From Buttiauxella sp035271705 (GTDB taxonomy: Bacteria > Pseudomonadota > Gammaproteobacteria > Enterobacterales > Enterobacteriaceae), in assembly GCF_035271705.1 (NCBI RefSeq), contig NZ_DATERI010000077.1, forward strand, positions 1 to 55,186: a stretch of DNA of 55,186 nt, written 5' to 3'. A model generated the notes under the pieces. That model did no database searches, was not told the origin of the DNA, and worked only from the letters and a program-made list of their open reading frames with translations. Shown here one piece after another: positions 33,769 through 41,592 of the stretch (position 1 is its first letter; each line of letters begins with the position of its first letter). The position numbers were made by a program, and so were the translations under genes.

Positions 33769-34919
33769 GTTGGCAGCAACGCATCGACCGCGCGCTTGAG
33801 CAACGACGTGCGAACGACAGTTTCCGCATCCGTCAGGTGAATCAACAAGGTAGCGGGCGCTACCTTGTACAAAACGAAACCCGTTACCTGAATTTTTCCA
33901 GTAATGACTACCTGGGAATGAGCCACCATGCGGAGGTGATTCAAGCCTGGCAGCAAGGGGCCGAGAGTTACGGTGTCGGCAGTGGTGGCTCCGGGCATGT
34001 CACGGGCTATCACCAGGCGCATCAACAATTTGAACAGCAACTTGCGGACTGGCTCGGCTACCCACGCGCACTGCTGTTTATTTCAGGTTTTGCGGCCAAT
34101 CAGGCGCTCATTGCCGCGCTAACTGAAAAAGCTGATCGAATCGTTGCCGATAAACTCAGCCACGCCTCGCTTCTGGAAGCCGCCATGCATAGCCCGGCGC
34201 AGTTGCGGCGTTTTGCGCATAATGATGTGCAGTCGCTGCAAATGTTGCTGGCGCAACCCAATGATGGTGGTCTACAACTGGCCTTCACCGAAGGCGTCTT
34301 CAGCATGGATGGCGATGCCGCACCGTTGGCTGAAATCGCTCAGGCTAGCCTGGACTGCGGGGCGTTGTTGATGGTCGACGATGCTCATGGCATCGGGGTT
34401 ATCGGGCAAGAAGGGCGGGGGAGTTGTGACCAGCAACAGATTAAGCCCGATTTGCTGGTCGTGACCTTCGGGAAAGCATTTGGTGCCAGTGGTGCGGCGG
34501 TGCTGTGCAGTGAGTCGCTAGCGGATTATTTGCTGCAATTTGCCCGACATCTCATTTACAGCACGGCAATGCCACCGGCCCAGGCCAGTGCGTTAACGGC
34601 AGCGCTGCGAGTGATTCGTCGTGATGATGCAAGGCGCGCGCAATTGCAGGCCAATATCGCCCACTTCCGCGCTGGGGCCGAAGCGTTACCGTTGAAATTG
34701 ATGGCCTCACAATCCGCTATTCAGCCTCTGATTGTGGGCGAAAATCAGGCGGCGTTGAACCTTGCTGCAACCATGCGCGAGCGCGGATTTTGGCTGACGG
34801 CCATTCGTCCGCCCACTGTGCCACAAGGGACAGCGCGGCTGCGTGTCACACTGACCGCCAGCCATACCCGTGAGGATATCGACAGGCTTCTGGAGGCGCT
34901 AAATGACGCAACTCGTTAA
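33765..34919 (+). CDS. bioF: 8-amino-7-oxononanoate synthase
   Basis: BioF condenses pimeloyl-ACP (or pimeloyl-CoA) with L-alanine to KAPA using PLP. The 384-residue length equals E. coli. Family blocks are SNDYLGMSHH, GVGSGGSGHVTGYH, VDDAHGIGVIG and the PLP lysine in VTFGKAFGASGAAV. It overlaps bioB by four bases and bioC by 17 bases, so the operon is tightly coupled. Confidence 0.98.
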   Translation: MSWQQRIDRALEQRRANDSFRIRQVNQQGSGRYLVQNETRYLNFSSNDYLGMSHHAEVIQAWQQGAESYGVGSGGSGHVTGYHQAHQQFEQQLADWLGYPRALLFISGFAANQALIAALTEKADRIVADKLSHASLLEAAMHSPAQLRRFAHNDVQSLQMLLAQPNDGGLQLAFTEGVFSMDGDAAPLAEIAQASLDCGALLMVDDAHGIGVIGQEGRGSCDQQQIKPDLLVVTFGKAFGASGAAVLCSESLADYLLQFARHLIYSTAMPPAQASALTAALRVIRRDDARRAQLQANIAHFRAGAEALPLKLMASQSAIQPLIVGENQAALNLAATMRERGFWLTAIRPPTVPQGTARLRVTLTASHTREDIDRLLEALNDATR

Positions 34920-35661
34920 CAAAGCAGCCGTCGCTGCGGCATTTGGACGCGCGGCCACCACCTATGACAGCCATGCCGAACTCCAGCGCACCAGCGGTGA
35001 ATTGCTTGGCGACATGCTCGCAAGCCGACACATCGCCACCATGCTGGATGCCGGATGTGGCACCGGCTGGTACAGCCGCGCCTGGCGCAACAAAGGCTGC
35101 CATGTGACGGCGCTGGATCTCTCGCCCGCCATGCTCAATTATGCGGCCCAGCTTGGGTCGGCAGACTGTTATCTCGAAGGTGACATCGAGGCCATTGCAC
35201 TACCCGATGGGCAAGTTGATTTAGCCTGGAGCAATCTGGCGGTGCAGTGGTGCAACGCATTACGTGACGGTTTGAGTGAGCTTTATCGCATCACCCGCCC
35301 AGGAGGATGCGTGGCATTTACTACGCTTGCGGCGAGTTCATTAAGTGAACTTCATACTGCGTGGCAGGCGGTAGATGAACGCTCTCATGCGAATCAATTT
35401 CTCACCTTTGAGCAGATTAAGGATGCTTGCGCAGGCTGGCGCTGTTCCTTGCAAGTCCATGAGATTACTCAGTCTTACGCAAGTGTTATGAGTGCCATGC
35501 ACTCGCTCAAAGGCATTGGCGCAACGCATCTGCATGATGGACGCAAAGCGTCACTAATGACTCGCCAGCAATTGCAAAAATTAAGCCTCGCCTGGCCGCA
35601 AAAAGAGGGGCAATTCCCCCTAACCTGGCAGCTCGTTTGTGGAGTAATAGAACGTGATTAA
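34903..35661 (+). CDS. bioC: Malonyl-[acyl-carrier protein] O-methyltransferase
   Basis: BioC methylates malonyl-ACP so that fatty acid synthesis can build the pimeloyl chain. The 252-residue protein is a class I SAM methyltransferase with motif I MLDAGCGTGWYSR, motif post-I ALDLSPAML and the segment LAWSNLAVQWC. The start overlaps the end of bioF by 17 bases and matches E. coli in length (251). Its end overlaps bioD by 8 bases. Confidence 0.96.
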   Translation: MTQLVNKAAVAAAFGRAATTYDSHAELQRTSGELLGDMLASRHIATMLDAGCGTGWYSRAWRNKGCHVTALDLSPAMLNYAAQLGSADCYLEGDIEAIALPDGQVDLAWSNLAVQWCNALRDGLSELYRITRPGGCVAFTTLAASSLSELHTAWQAVDERSHANQFLTFEQIKDACAGWRCSLQVHEITQSYASVMSAMHSLKGIGATHLHDGRKASLMTRQQLQKLSLAWPQKEGQFPLTWQLVCGVIERD

Positions 35662-36337
35662 AAGATGGTTTGTGACCGGAACTGATACCGAAGTGGGTAA
35701 AACAGTCGCCAGTTGTGCACTGCTGCAAGCCGCCACTGACGCGGGTTACCGCACCGCAGGTTATAAGCCGGTCGCTTCTGGCAGCGAAATGACGCCAGCA
35801 GGGATCCGCAACAGCGATGCGCAGGCGTTGCAGCGTAATAGCAGCGTCAAATTGGACTACGAACAGGTCAATCCTTTTGCCTTTCTGGAACCGACTTCGC
35901 CGCATATTGTCAGTGCGGCTGAAAAACGGCCTATTGAGTTATCAACAATCTCAGCGGGTCTTGAGGCGCTTGCTTCACGGGCTGACTGGTTGCAGGTTGA
36001 AGGGGCAGGAGGTTGGTTTACGCCCCTTTCACAGACGGCCACCTTTGCCGATTGGGTTATCCAGGAGCAGTTGCCCGTCATTCTGGTTGTTGGGGTGAAA
36101 CTGGGTTGTATTAATCATGCCATGTTGACGGCACATGCGGTGCAAAACGCAGGGCTGCATCTGGTGGGTTGGATTGCTAACGATGTTCAACCTACCGGGA
36201 AGCGCCACGCAGAATACATTGCGACGTTGCGTGAGGTTTTAAACGCCCCGATGCTGGGTGAAATACCGTTTTGCCCGCAACTTAACGAGGAAACGCTCCT
36301 CGGTCACCATCTGGATATTTCGCTGCTTTCGGCATAA
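35654..36337 (+). CDS. bioD: Dethiobiotin synthetase
   Basis: BioD closes the ureido ring of dethiobiotin using ATP and CO2. The 227-residue protein shows the P-loop TGTDTEVGKT at the N-terminus, KPVASGSE and the block EGAGGWFTPL. The start is GTG at 35654, overlapping bioC by 8 bases; MIKRWFVTGTDTEVGKT aligns with E. coli BioD. It ends the bioBFCD operon. No strong intrinsic terminator is seen before the degraded gene that follows. Confidence 0.97.
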   Translation: MIKRWFVTGTDTEVGKTVASCALLQAATDAGYRTAGYKPVASGSEMTPAGIRNSDAQALQRNSSVKLDYEQVNPFAFLEPTSPHIVSAAEKRPIELSTISAGLEALASRADWLQVEGAGGWFTPLSQTATFADWVIQEQLPVILVVGVKLGCINHAMLTAHAVQNAGLHLVGWIANDVQPTGKRHAEYIATLREVLNAPMLGEIPFCPQLNEETLLGHHLDISLLSA

Positions 36338-36354
36338 CCCGCAAATTTTTGTCG

Positions 36355-36578
36355 ATGATTTTTACATTGCCAGAAAAAAAACCATGGGTAGAAGCGCTAG
36401 GTGCGTAGGGCTGCGATGACGCACTGGTTGGCGGGGCGTTAACGGGCGCATTGCGCTGAATTTCATTTGTGAAGCGCAAGATGCAAAGCAGGCCGTCGTG
36501 TCAGCCATCAAAGACGTTATCCCTGGTGCGGTATTGGTAGAAGTGATGCCTGATCTGCTGGAGCTCGGGCAGTTGTGA
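36355..36578 (+). pseudogene. Broken small helix-turn-helix-type regulator gene
   Basis: Two frames together read like a small enterobacterial DNA-binding protein family. From the ATG at 36355, MIFTLPEKKPWVEALGA is followed by an in-frame TAG at 36406-36408 and GCDDALVG. The similarity then resumes in another frame at 36444 as GRIALNFICEAQDAKQAVVS and continues to EVMPDLLELGQL before a TGA at 36576-36578. One stop and at least one frameshift lie within about 80 bases, and the part that would carry the C-terminal helix-turn-helix is missing. I recognise the family (FTL...W.dAL..AGCDDA...GRIALNF) from memory; the intact protein is usually about 100 residues. Confidence 0.65.
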
Positions 36579-36611
36579 CGGCAAAGACGGGTTTACCCTT
36601 CTTGCCGTCGG
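36576..36611. terminator. Long hairpin between the broken regulator and the UrtE-like gene
   Basis: An imperfect 11-bp stem (GACGGCAAAGA with TTCTTGCCGTC) encloses a perfect GGGT/ACCC inner stem. It lies just after the stops of two convergent frames and could terminate either, though neither side has a clear T run. Confidence 0.5.
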
Positions 36612-36622
36612 TTGGCACACCA

Positions 36623-37336
36623 TCATGGGTCAATCCAACTGGCTACTAACTTGTCGTCCAGCAGTTCGACGTTACCCTGAGCGACGTTACGTCCACGGTG
36701 CAGCAAACAGAAACGGTCTGCCACACGACGAATAAACGACAACCGTTGCTCAACCAGCAGAATAGTCAGTCCAAAGTCGCGGCTTAGCCGCCGAATGATA
36801 TTGCCGAGATCATTAATAAATCGCTGGCCGCTGCCAAAAGTGGGTTCATCCAGAATCAACAATTTCGGCTCGGTCACCAGCGCCCTTGCTAATGCCAGTT
36901 GCTGTTGAAGATCACCTGACAGTTCGCCGCCGCGCACGTGGCGCAAGCTATAGAGTTCAGGGAACAGTTCATAGATCATGGATGGGATCGGGCGTGACTG
37001 TCGTACACGGGCGGCTAATAGAGCAATTTGCAGGTTTTCTTCAACGCTCAGTTGGGAAAAAATACGTCTGTCCTGGGCGACATAGCTCATCCCCAGTGCC
37101 GCTCTACCTTCAATAGGTTGGGCCAGCAAATCTTGTGGTGGGTGCCCAGCCTCAAGCCAGGTCATGCTGCCACTTTGCACAGGCAGGTAACCGGTGATGC
37201 AGTTAACCAGCGTTGTTTTACCCATACCAGGTGCACCCAGCACACAGGTGCATTCGCCTGGAGTCAGTTCAAGATCTAAATTCCACAGAATATGGCTTTC
37301 ACCATAAAACTGATTAACAGCTCGCAGACTCAACAT
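36623..37336 (-). CDS. Orphan ABC transporter ATPase, UrtE/LivF-like, with altered signature motif
   Basis: A 237-residue ATPase resembling UrtE, one of the two ATPases of urea ABC importers (LivF family). Walker A is GAPGMGKTT (34-42), the Q-loop region is YVAQDRR, Walker B is LLILDEPTFG (159-168) and the switch region is TILLVEQR. The signature motif, normally LSGGQ, reads LSGDL (139-143), losing the second glycine and the glutamine. No permease, binding protein or UrtD partner is nearby. The frame is complete with an ATG and a GGAG site, so it may be expressed, but the motif change and isolation suggest decay or a new role. Confidence 0.75.
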   Translation of the reverse strand: MLSLRAVNQFYGESHILWNLDLELTPGECTCVLGAPGMGKTTLVNCITGYLPVQSGSMTWLEAGHPPQDLLAQPIEGRAALGMSYVAQDRRIFSQLSVEENLQIALLAARVRQSRPIPSMIYELFPELYSLRHVRGGELSGDLQQQLALARALVTEPKLLILDEPTFGSGQRFINDLGNIIRRLSRDFGLTILLVEQRLSFIRRVADRFCLLHRGRNVAQGNVELLDDKLVASWIDP

Positions 37337-37721
37337 CGATATTCTCCTTCAGACAGGGTTAACAACGTGCAGTGTTTCGACTTAAGTGAGTAAAACAGTG
37401 CAATTCCCTTGCCATTAACCTTCTTGCGCGGCGGAACATTGCAACTTTGAGAAAAGACTCATGAAAAAGGTTGAAGAAACCTTCGCCGTCTACCACGCGA
37501 AAAACCGAATGCACTTTGTCAGTGCCTGCTCACAGGTGCGTTTGGTGCAAAGCCATAGAGTTGCTCCAGGATAATGCGCAATACGTGAACAGGATCATTA
37601 GAAATTGTGGATCCTAGCCAGGTAAAAAAGGACTAAAAATAAAACCGAAAAATATTTTTAGAGGTTGGCATAGGGATTTTATGGTTTTTTGCGGTCTGCG
37701 CTGCAAAAGGGCTGAGAGCAG
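37337..37721. other. Gene-free stretch upstream of the UrtE-like gene
   Basis: I see no gene here. It holds the leader of the UrtE-like gene on the minus strand and a short plus-strand frame of 35 codons from the ATG at 37461 with no family resemblance. A weak AT-rich inverted repeat lies near 37643-37666. No urtD remnant could be recognised. Confidence 0.45.
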
Positions 37722-37744
37722 TTATCCACTATTCCTGTGGATAA
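37722..37744. promoter_or_regulatory. DnaA boxes upstream of uvrB
   Basis: TTATCCACT (37722-37730, one mismatch) faces TGTGGATAA (37736-37744, exact consensus) about 400 bp upstream of uvrB. E. coli also has DnaA-box sequence near the distal uvrB promoter P3. The matches are visible; the regulatory effect is inferred. Confidence 0.7.
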
Positions 37745-37949
37745 CCTTGTGCATTAGAGTTAGAAAACTTGTGATAAGCGAGCACTGGCGCGGGCTGCGC
37801 ATGAATTGGCGTGAAACCAGACTTTATAAAATAACTGTTTAAAATTAACAGGTTGAATAAAATCAATCACTGCAATGAAAGTGTCATAGATGTTCCTTAC
37901 GCTTTTGTGACACTGCTTGACAAATGTTAAAAGGTAAAAAAATCTGGGG

Positions 37950-37994
37950 ATAACCATTTTGGGTAGCTGAAATATCTGAGAGTGGTTATTTTTT
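37950..37994 (+). terminator. Terminator-like hairpin upstream of uvrB
   Basis: ATAACCA (37950-37956) pairs with TGGTTAT (37983-37989), and six T follow on the plus strand. A partly self-complementary segment (AGCTGAAATATCTGAG) fills the loop. It lies about 150 bp before the uvrB start and upstream of the LexA box, so it would end any transcript from a distal promoter before uvrB. Confidence 0.6.
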
Positions 37995-38045
37995 CCTGCA
38001 AACCAGCCAGCGCAGAGGGGCAATATCATCAACTTTGGTGCAAGG

Positions 38046-38065
38046 AACTGGTTTTTCATCCAGTA
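38046..38065. promoter_or_regulatory. LexA (SOS) box upstream of uvrB
   Basis: The sequence has the SOS pattern CTG-N10-CAG (CTG at 38048-38050, CAG at 38061-38063) with an AT-rich centre and an AACTG...CAGTA context like the E. coli uvrB box. It lies 78 bp upstream of the ATG and predicts LexA repression and DNA-damage induction. Confidence 0.92.
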
Positions 38066-38142
38066 TCTTTTTCTGGCAAAATTTCCTGTGCCGAGTAAAA
38101 TTATCCTCCGGCCCGCTCGTTTCTCCATCAGGTAGCCTCTTC

Positions 38143-40158
38143 ATGAGTAAAGCGTTCAAATTAAATTCAGCATTCAAACCTTCTGGCGATCAGCCCGAAG
38201 CCATACGCCGCCTTGAAGAGGGGTTACAAGACGGGCTTGCCCATCAAACACTTTTGGGGGTGACGGGCTCAGGTAAGACCTTCACCGTGGCCAATGTGAT
38301 TGCTGATTTGCAACGTCCCACTATGGTGCTGGCCCCGAACAAAACTCTCGCGGCACAATTGTATGGCGAGATGAAAGAGTTCTTTCCGGATAACGCGGTC
38401 GAGTTCTTTGTCTCTTACTACGATTATTACCAGCCCGAAGCCTACGTCCCGAGTTCTGATACCTTTATCGAAAAAGACTCCTCGGTTAATGAACACATTG
38501 AACAGATGCGTCTGTCAGCCACCAAAGCATTACTGGAAAGGCGTGATGTGATTGTGGTGGCTTCGGTGTCGGCGATATACGGCCTGGGTGACCCTGACCT
38601 CTACCTGAAAATGATGCTGCATCTCACCAAAGGGATGATCATCGATCAGCGTTCAATTTTGCGCCGTTTGACCGAATTGCAATACACCCGTAATGACCAG
38701 GCTTTCCAGCGCGCGACCTTCCGTGTGCGCGGAGAAGTCATCGACATCTTCCCGGCTGAGTCGGACGATTTGGCGTTACGTGTGGAGTTGTTTGACGAGG
38801 AAGTGGAGCGGCTTTCGTTGTTTGACCCGCTGACGGGGCAAATAGACCAGGTGATTCAACGCTTCACCGTTTATCCAAAATCGCATTACGTCACGCCGCG
38901 TGAACGTATCGTGCAAGCCATGGAAGAGATTAAGGTTGAACTGGCAGACCGCAAAAAGGTCTTGCTGGCGAACAACAAACTGCTTGAAGAGCAACGCCTG
39001 TCGCAACGGACTCAGTTCGATTTAGAGATGATGAACGAATTGGGTTATTGCTCTGGAGTAGAAAACTATTCGCGCTTCCTGTCGGGCCGTGGTCCAGGCG
39101 AGCCACCGCCAACACTTTTCGATTATCTGCCAGCAGATGGCCTGTTAGTGGTTGATGAGTCCCACGTGACTATTCCGCAAATCGGCGGCATGTACAAAGG
39201 TGACCGGGCGCGCAAAGAAACATTGGTGGAGTATGGATTCCGTCTGCCATCGGCGCTGGATAACCGCCCACTGAGATTTGAAGAGTTTGAAGCGCTGGCC
39301 CCACAAACCATCTATGTGTCCGCTACGCCGAGCAATTACGAGTTAGAAAAGTCGGGCGGCGATGTTGTCGATCAGGTCGTCAGGCCAACCGGTTTGCTGG
39401 ACCCTATTATCGAAGTGCGTCCTGTTGGGACTCAGGTTGACGACCTGCTGTCTGAGATCCGCAAACGCGTTGTAATCAACGAACGTGTTCTAGTCACTAC
39501 GCTGACTAAGCGTATGGCCGAGGATTTAACGGAGTATCTGGAAGAGCATGGTGAGCGGGTGCGTTATCTGCACTCAGACATTGATACCGTTGAGCGTATG
39601 GAAATCATCCGTGATTTGCGCCTTGGCGAGTTCGACGTGTTGGTGGGTATCAACTTGCTACGTGAGGGGTTGGATATGCCTGAAGTGTCGCTGGTGGCGA
39701 TTCTGGATGCCGATAAAGAAGGTTTCCTGCGCTCCGAGCGTTCACTCATTCAGACAATTGGCCGTGCGGCACGTAACATCAACGGTAAAGCCATTCTGTA
39801 TGGTGACAAAATCACAGCCTCCATGGCGAAGGCGATTAGTGAAACGGAGCGTCGCCGTGAGAAACAGCAGCTTTATAACGAAGAAAATGGCATTACGCCG
39901 CAAGGCTTGAACAAAAAGGTTGTGGACGTCCTTCAACTGGGTGAAGGGATGGCAAAAACCAAAGGCCGAATGAAGAGCAAAGCTCGCAGCGTGATTGAAG
40001 ATGATGAAATTCTTCTGACGCCTAAAGCCCTGCAACAGAAAATTCATCAGTTGGAAGGGAAGATGCTTGAGCACGCACAGAATTTGGAATTTGAAGAAGC
40101 TGCGCAGTTGCGTGACCAACTGCATCATCTACGGCAGTTATTTATCGCGGCGTCGTAA
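38143..40158 (+). CDS. uvrB: Excinuclease ABC subunit B
   Basis: UvrB is the damage-verification helicase-like subunit of nucleotide excision repair, loaded by UvrA and partnering UvrC. The start ATG at 38143 gives MSKAFKLNSAFKPSGDQPEA and 671 residues (E. coli 673); a longer frame from 38035 overlaps the LexA box and is rejected. Walker A is GVTGSGKT, the beta-hairpin is YYDYYQPEAYVP, helicase motifs DESH and QTIGRAARN are present, and the C-terminal UVR domain (LEHAQNLEFEEAAQLRDQ) binds UvrC. Confidence 0.98.
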   Translation: MSKAFKLNSAFKPSGDQPEAIRRLEEGLQDGLAHQTLLGVTGSGKTFTVANVIADLQRPTMVLAPNKTLAAQLYGEMKEFFPDNAVEFFVSYYDYYQPEAYVPSSDTFIEKDSSVNEHIEQMRLSATKALLERRDVIVVASVSAIYGLGDPDLYLKMMLHLTKGMIIDQRSILRRLTELQYTRNDQAFQRATFRVRGEVIDIFPAESDDLALRVELFDEEVERLSLFDPLTGQIDQVIQRFTVYPKSHYVTPRERIVQAMEEIKVELADRKKVLLANNKLLEEQRLSQRTQFDLEMMNELGYCSGVENYSRFLSGRGPGEPPPTLFDYLPADGLLVVDESHVTIPQIGGMYKGDRARKETLVEYGFRLPSALDNRPLRFEEFEALAPQTIYVSATPSNYELEKSGGDVVDQVVRPTGLLDPIIEVRPVGTQVDDLLSEIRKRVVINERVLVTTLTKRMAEDLTEYLEEHGERVRYLHSDIDTVERMEIIRDLRLGEFDVLVGINLLREGLDMPEVSLVAILDADKEGFLRSERSLIQTIGRAARNINGKAILYGDKITASMAKAISETERRREKQQLYNEENGITPQGLNKKVVDVLQLGEGMAKTKGRMKSKARSVIEDDEILLTPKALQQKIHQLEGKMLEHAQNLEFEEAAQLRDQLHHLRQLFIAAS

Positions 40159-40173
40159 ATGAAAGCAGTGGTA

Positions 40174-40200
40174 GGTGGATAAGCGATAGCCTCATCCACC
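40174..40200. repeat. Dispersed GGTGGAT hairpin repeat, copy 3
   Basis: GGTGGAT ... ATCCACC with centre AAGCGATAGCCTC lies 15 bp after the uvrB stop and is followed by CTTTTT. It sits between the convergent uvrB and ybhK genes and looks like a working terminator for uvrB. Confidence 0.78.
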
Positions 40201-40239
40201 CTTTTTGCCCGTGACGGTGAATCAAAAGAAAGTGTTTTC

Positions 40240-41148
40240 TTACCCCAACTGCTGAAGCGCTTTTTCCAGCGCCTGGCGCAGCAAATGCCGGTCATGACGA
40301 TAACGAATATCGCACGCTTCGAGAGGCTCCTGAATCACGACACGGTCAGTGATTTCAGTCACATCCACCTGCGGGCCAACCACCACGGCATCAATGATGC
40401 GCTTACCGACACGTTGCTCCATGATGTCCAGCGTTTGCCCAAGGGACAGGCTGGCGGCGGCAGTGCTTAACTCTTTTCCCAGATTACCGATAAACACCAC
40501 GGGGGCAGGGGTGCGGCGCAGTGCCTGATCCATATCTTCGAGCAACAGTAACGGCATCAGGCTGGTATAGAAACTTCCAGGGCCAATCAGAATCAAATCG
40601 GCTTCGGCAATCGCCTGTACTGCTTCGCGTGTGGCATGAGCTTTCGGGAATAACGACAGCTCCTGCGGCGGCGAAGAAAGCTTATCAATATTCACTTCAC
40701 CGTAAATACAATTACCGTCCGCATCCGTCGCCATCAAATCCACGGGTTGTTCGGACATCGGAATCAGAAATGCATCCACTTTGAGCAAGTTACGAATGAG
40801 ATTAATGGCTTCCAGAGGCCGCACGCTCAGGTGGTCTAATGCCTTTAACATCAGGTTTCCAAGGTTATGCCCAGAAAGTTCGCCATTGCCACTAAAACGA
40901 TACTCAAACATCGCTGAAGCCACGCTCTGCTCAGTAATTAACTGATTTAAACAGTTGCGCATATCGCCCCAGGCAATGCCGCCTTCAGAGCGTCGAATTC
41001 GCCCCGTAGAACCCCCATTATCAGTGGTAGTCACAATACCGGTTAAACGTGAACCTAAAGAGGAGAGGGATGACATAACCCTTCCCAGACCATGTCCACC
41101 GCCGAGAGCAACCACTCGGTCCAAATCCGTAAGCGTACGATTACGCAT
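40240..41148 (-). CDS. ybhK: YvcK/YbhK-family gluconeogenesis factor
   Basis: YbhK belongs to the CofD/YvcK family of nucleotide-sugar-binding proteins; Bacillus YvcK is needed for growth on gluconeogenic carbon and for cell shape. The 302-residue length equals E. coli. The glycine-rich N-terminal loop VVALGGGHGLG, the TTTDNGGSTGRIR block and the LILIGPGSFYTSLMP motif are intact. It is divergent from moaA and convergent with uvrB, as in E. coli. The biochemical role in enterobacteria is not settled. Confidence 0.94.
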   Translation of the reverse strand: MRNRTLTDLDRVVALGGGHGLGRVMSSLSSLGSRLTGIVTTTDNGGSTGRIRRSEGGIAWGDMRNCLNQLITEQSVASAMFEYRFSGNGELSGHNLGNLMLKALDHLSVRPLEAINLIRNLLKVDAFLIPMSEQPVDLMATDADGNCIYGEVNIDKLSSPPQELSLFPKAHATREAVQAIAEADLILIGPGSFYTSLMPLLLLEDMDQALRRTPAPVVFIGNLGKELSTAAASLSLGQTLDIMEQRVGKRIIDAVVVGPQVDVTEITDRVVIQEPLEACDIRYRHDRHLLRQALEKALQQLG

Positions 41149-41287
41149 AACTATTCCTTATCACCCACTATCGAAATAAGGTAGCGTAAAAGATCTCAAA
41201 ATACGATTCAGGCTCGGAGGTTAATGATGTATATCAATGCAAATGTTCACTTATCGGGTAGTGTGTTGTGAAATTGAACGATTAGTT

Positions 41288-41311
41288 CGTTATGTGTTTA
41301 ATTATATAGCG
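41288..41311. promoter_or_regulatory. ModE-like site upstream of moaA
   Basis: A 24-bp sequence starting CGTTATGTG and ending TATATAGCG has the same length and half-site pattern as the modA operator at 23928-23951, with a weaker left half. In E. coli ModE-molybdate activates moaA. Here the site lies about 280 bp upstream of the moaA start because an ERIC element intervenes. Confidence 0.65.
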
Positions 41312-41371
41312 AAAGCTGCTATAGCGAATAACTTCATCACGCGCTACTATCGCCATAGTCGTTAGCATTCA

Positions 41372-41480
41372 CGTTGCAGGTAGGCGGCAAGGGGGTGAAT
41401 TCCCTGGAACTGACTAAAGTAAGTGACCGGGGTGAGCGAACGCAGCCAACACCCCTGCGGTTTGAATGATGACGGATATA
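41372..41480 (+). repeat. ERIC element in the moaA upstream region
   Basis: The element runs from GTTGCAGGTAGGCGGCAAGG through AAAGTAAGTGACCGGGGTGA to a diverged end TTTGAATGATGACGG. It is about 109 bp, slightly shorter than a full ERIC. It lies between the ModE-like site and the Moco riboswitch of moaA. Confidence 0.9.
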
Positions 41481-41484
41481 ACAC

Positions 41485-41577
41485 ACACTAAGCCTCTGGA
41501 CCTAAGTCGAAAGATACGGTGCTTTGGCCGTGACCTTGAGTCACCAGGGTGCAGAAAGAAATGCCTGCATCTCCCAT
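41485..41577 (+). ncRNA. Moco RNA motif (molybdenum cofactor riboswitch) of moaA
   Basis: The leader directly upstream of moaA contains the conserved Moco motif: AAGCCTCTGGACC, the GTCGAAAGATAC hairpin, GTGCTTTGGCCGTGACC and the near-invariant TCACCAGGGTGCAGAAAGAA followed by TGCCTGCATCTCCC. This block matches the E. coli moaA leader closely. In E. coli it lowers moaABCDE expression when molybdenum cofactor is available and also binds CsrA. The motif ends 15 bp before the moaA ATG, so control is probably at translation. Confidence 0.92.
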
Positions 41578-41592
41578 ATTTGGAAGGTGTAC

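Noticed and set aside
37461..37568. 35-codon frame starting MKKVEETFAVYHAKN upstream of uvrB
   Set aside because: Weak ribosome site and no family resemblance; too short to support.
37760..38128. 122-codon minus-strand frame across the uvrB promoter
   Set aside because: It covers the LexA box and promoter region and shows no protein-like features.
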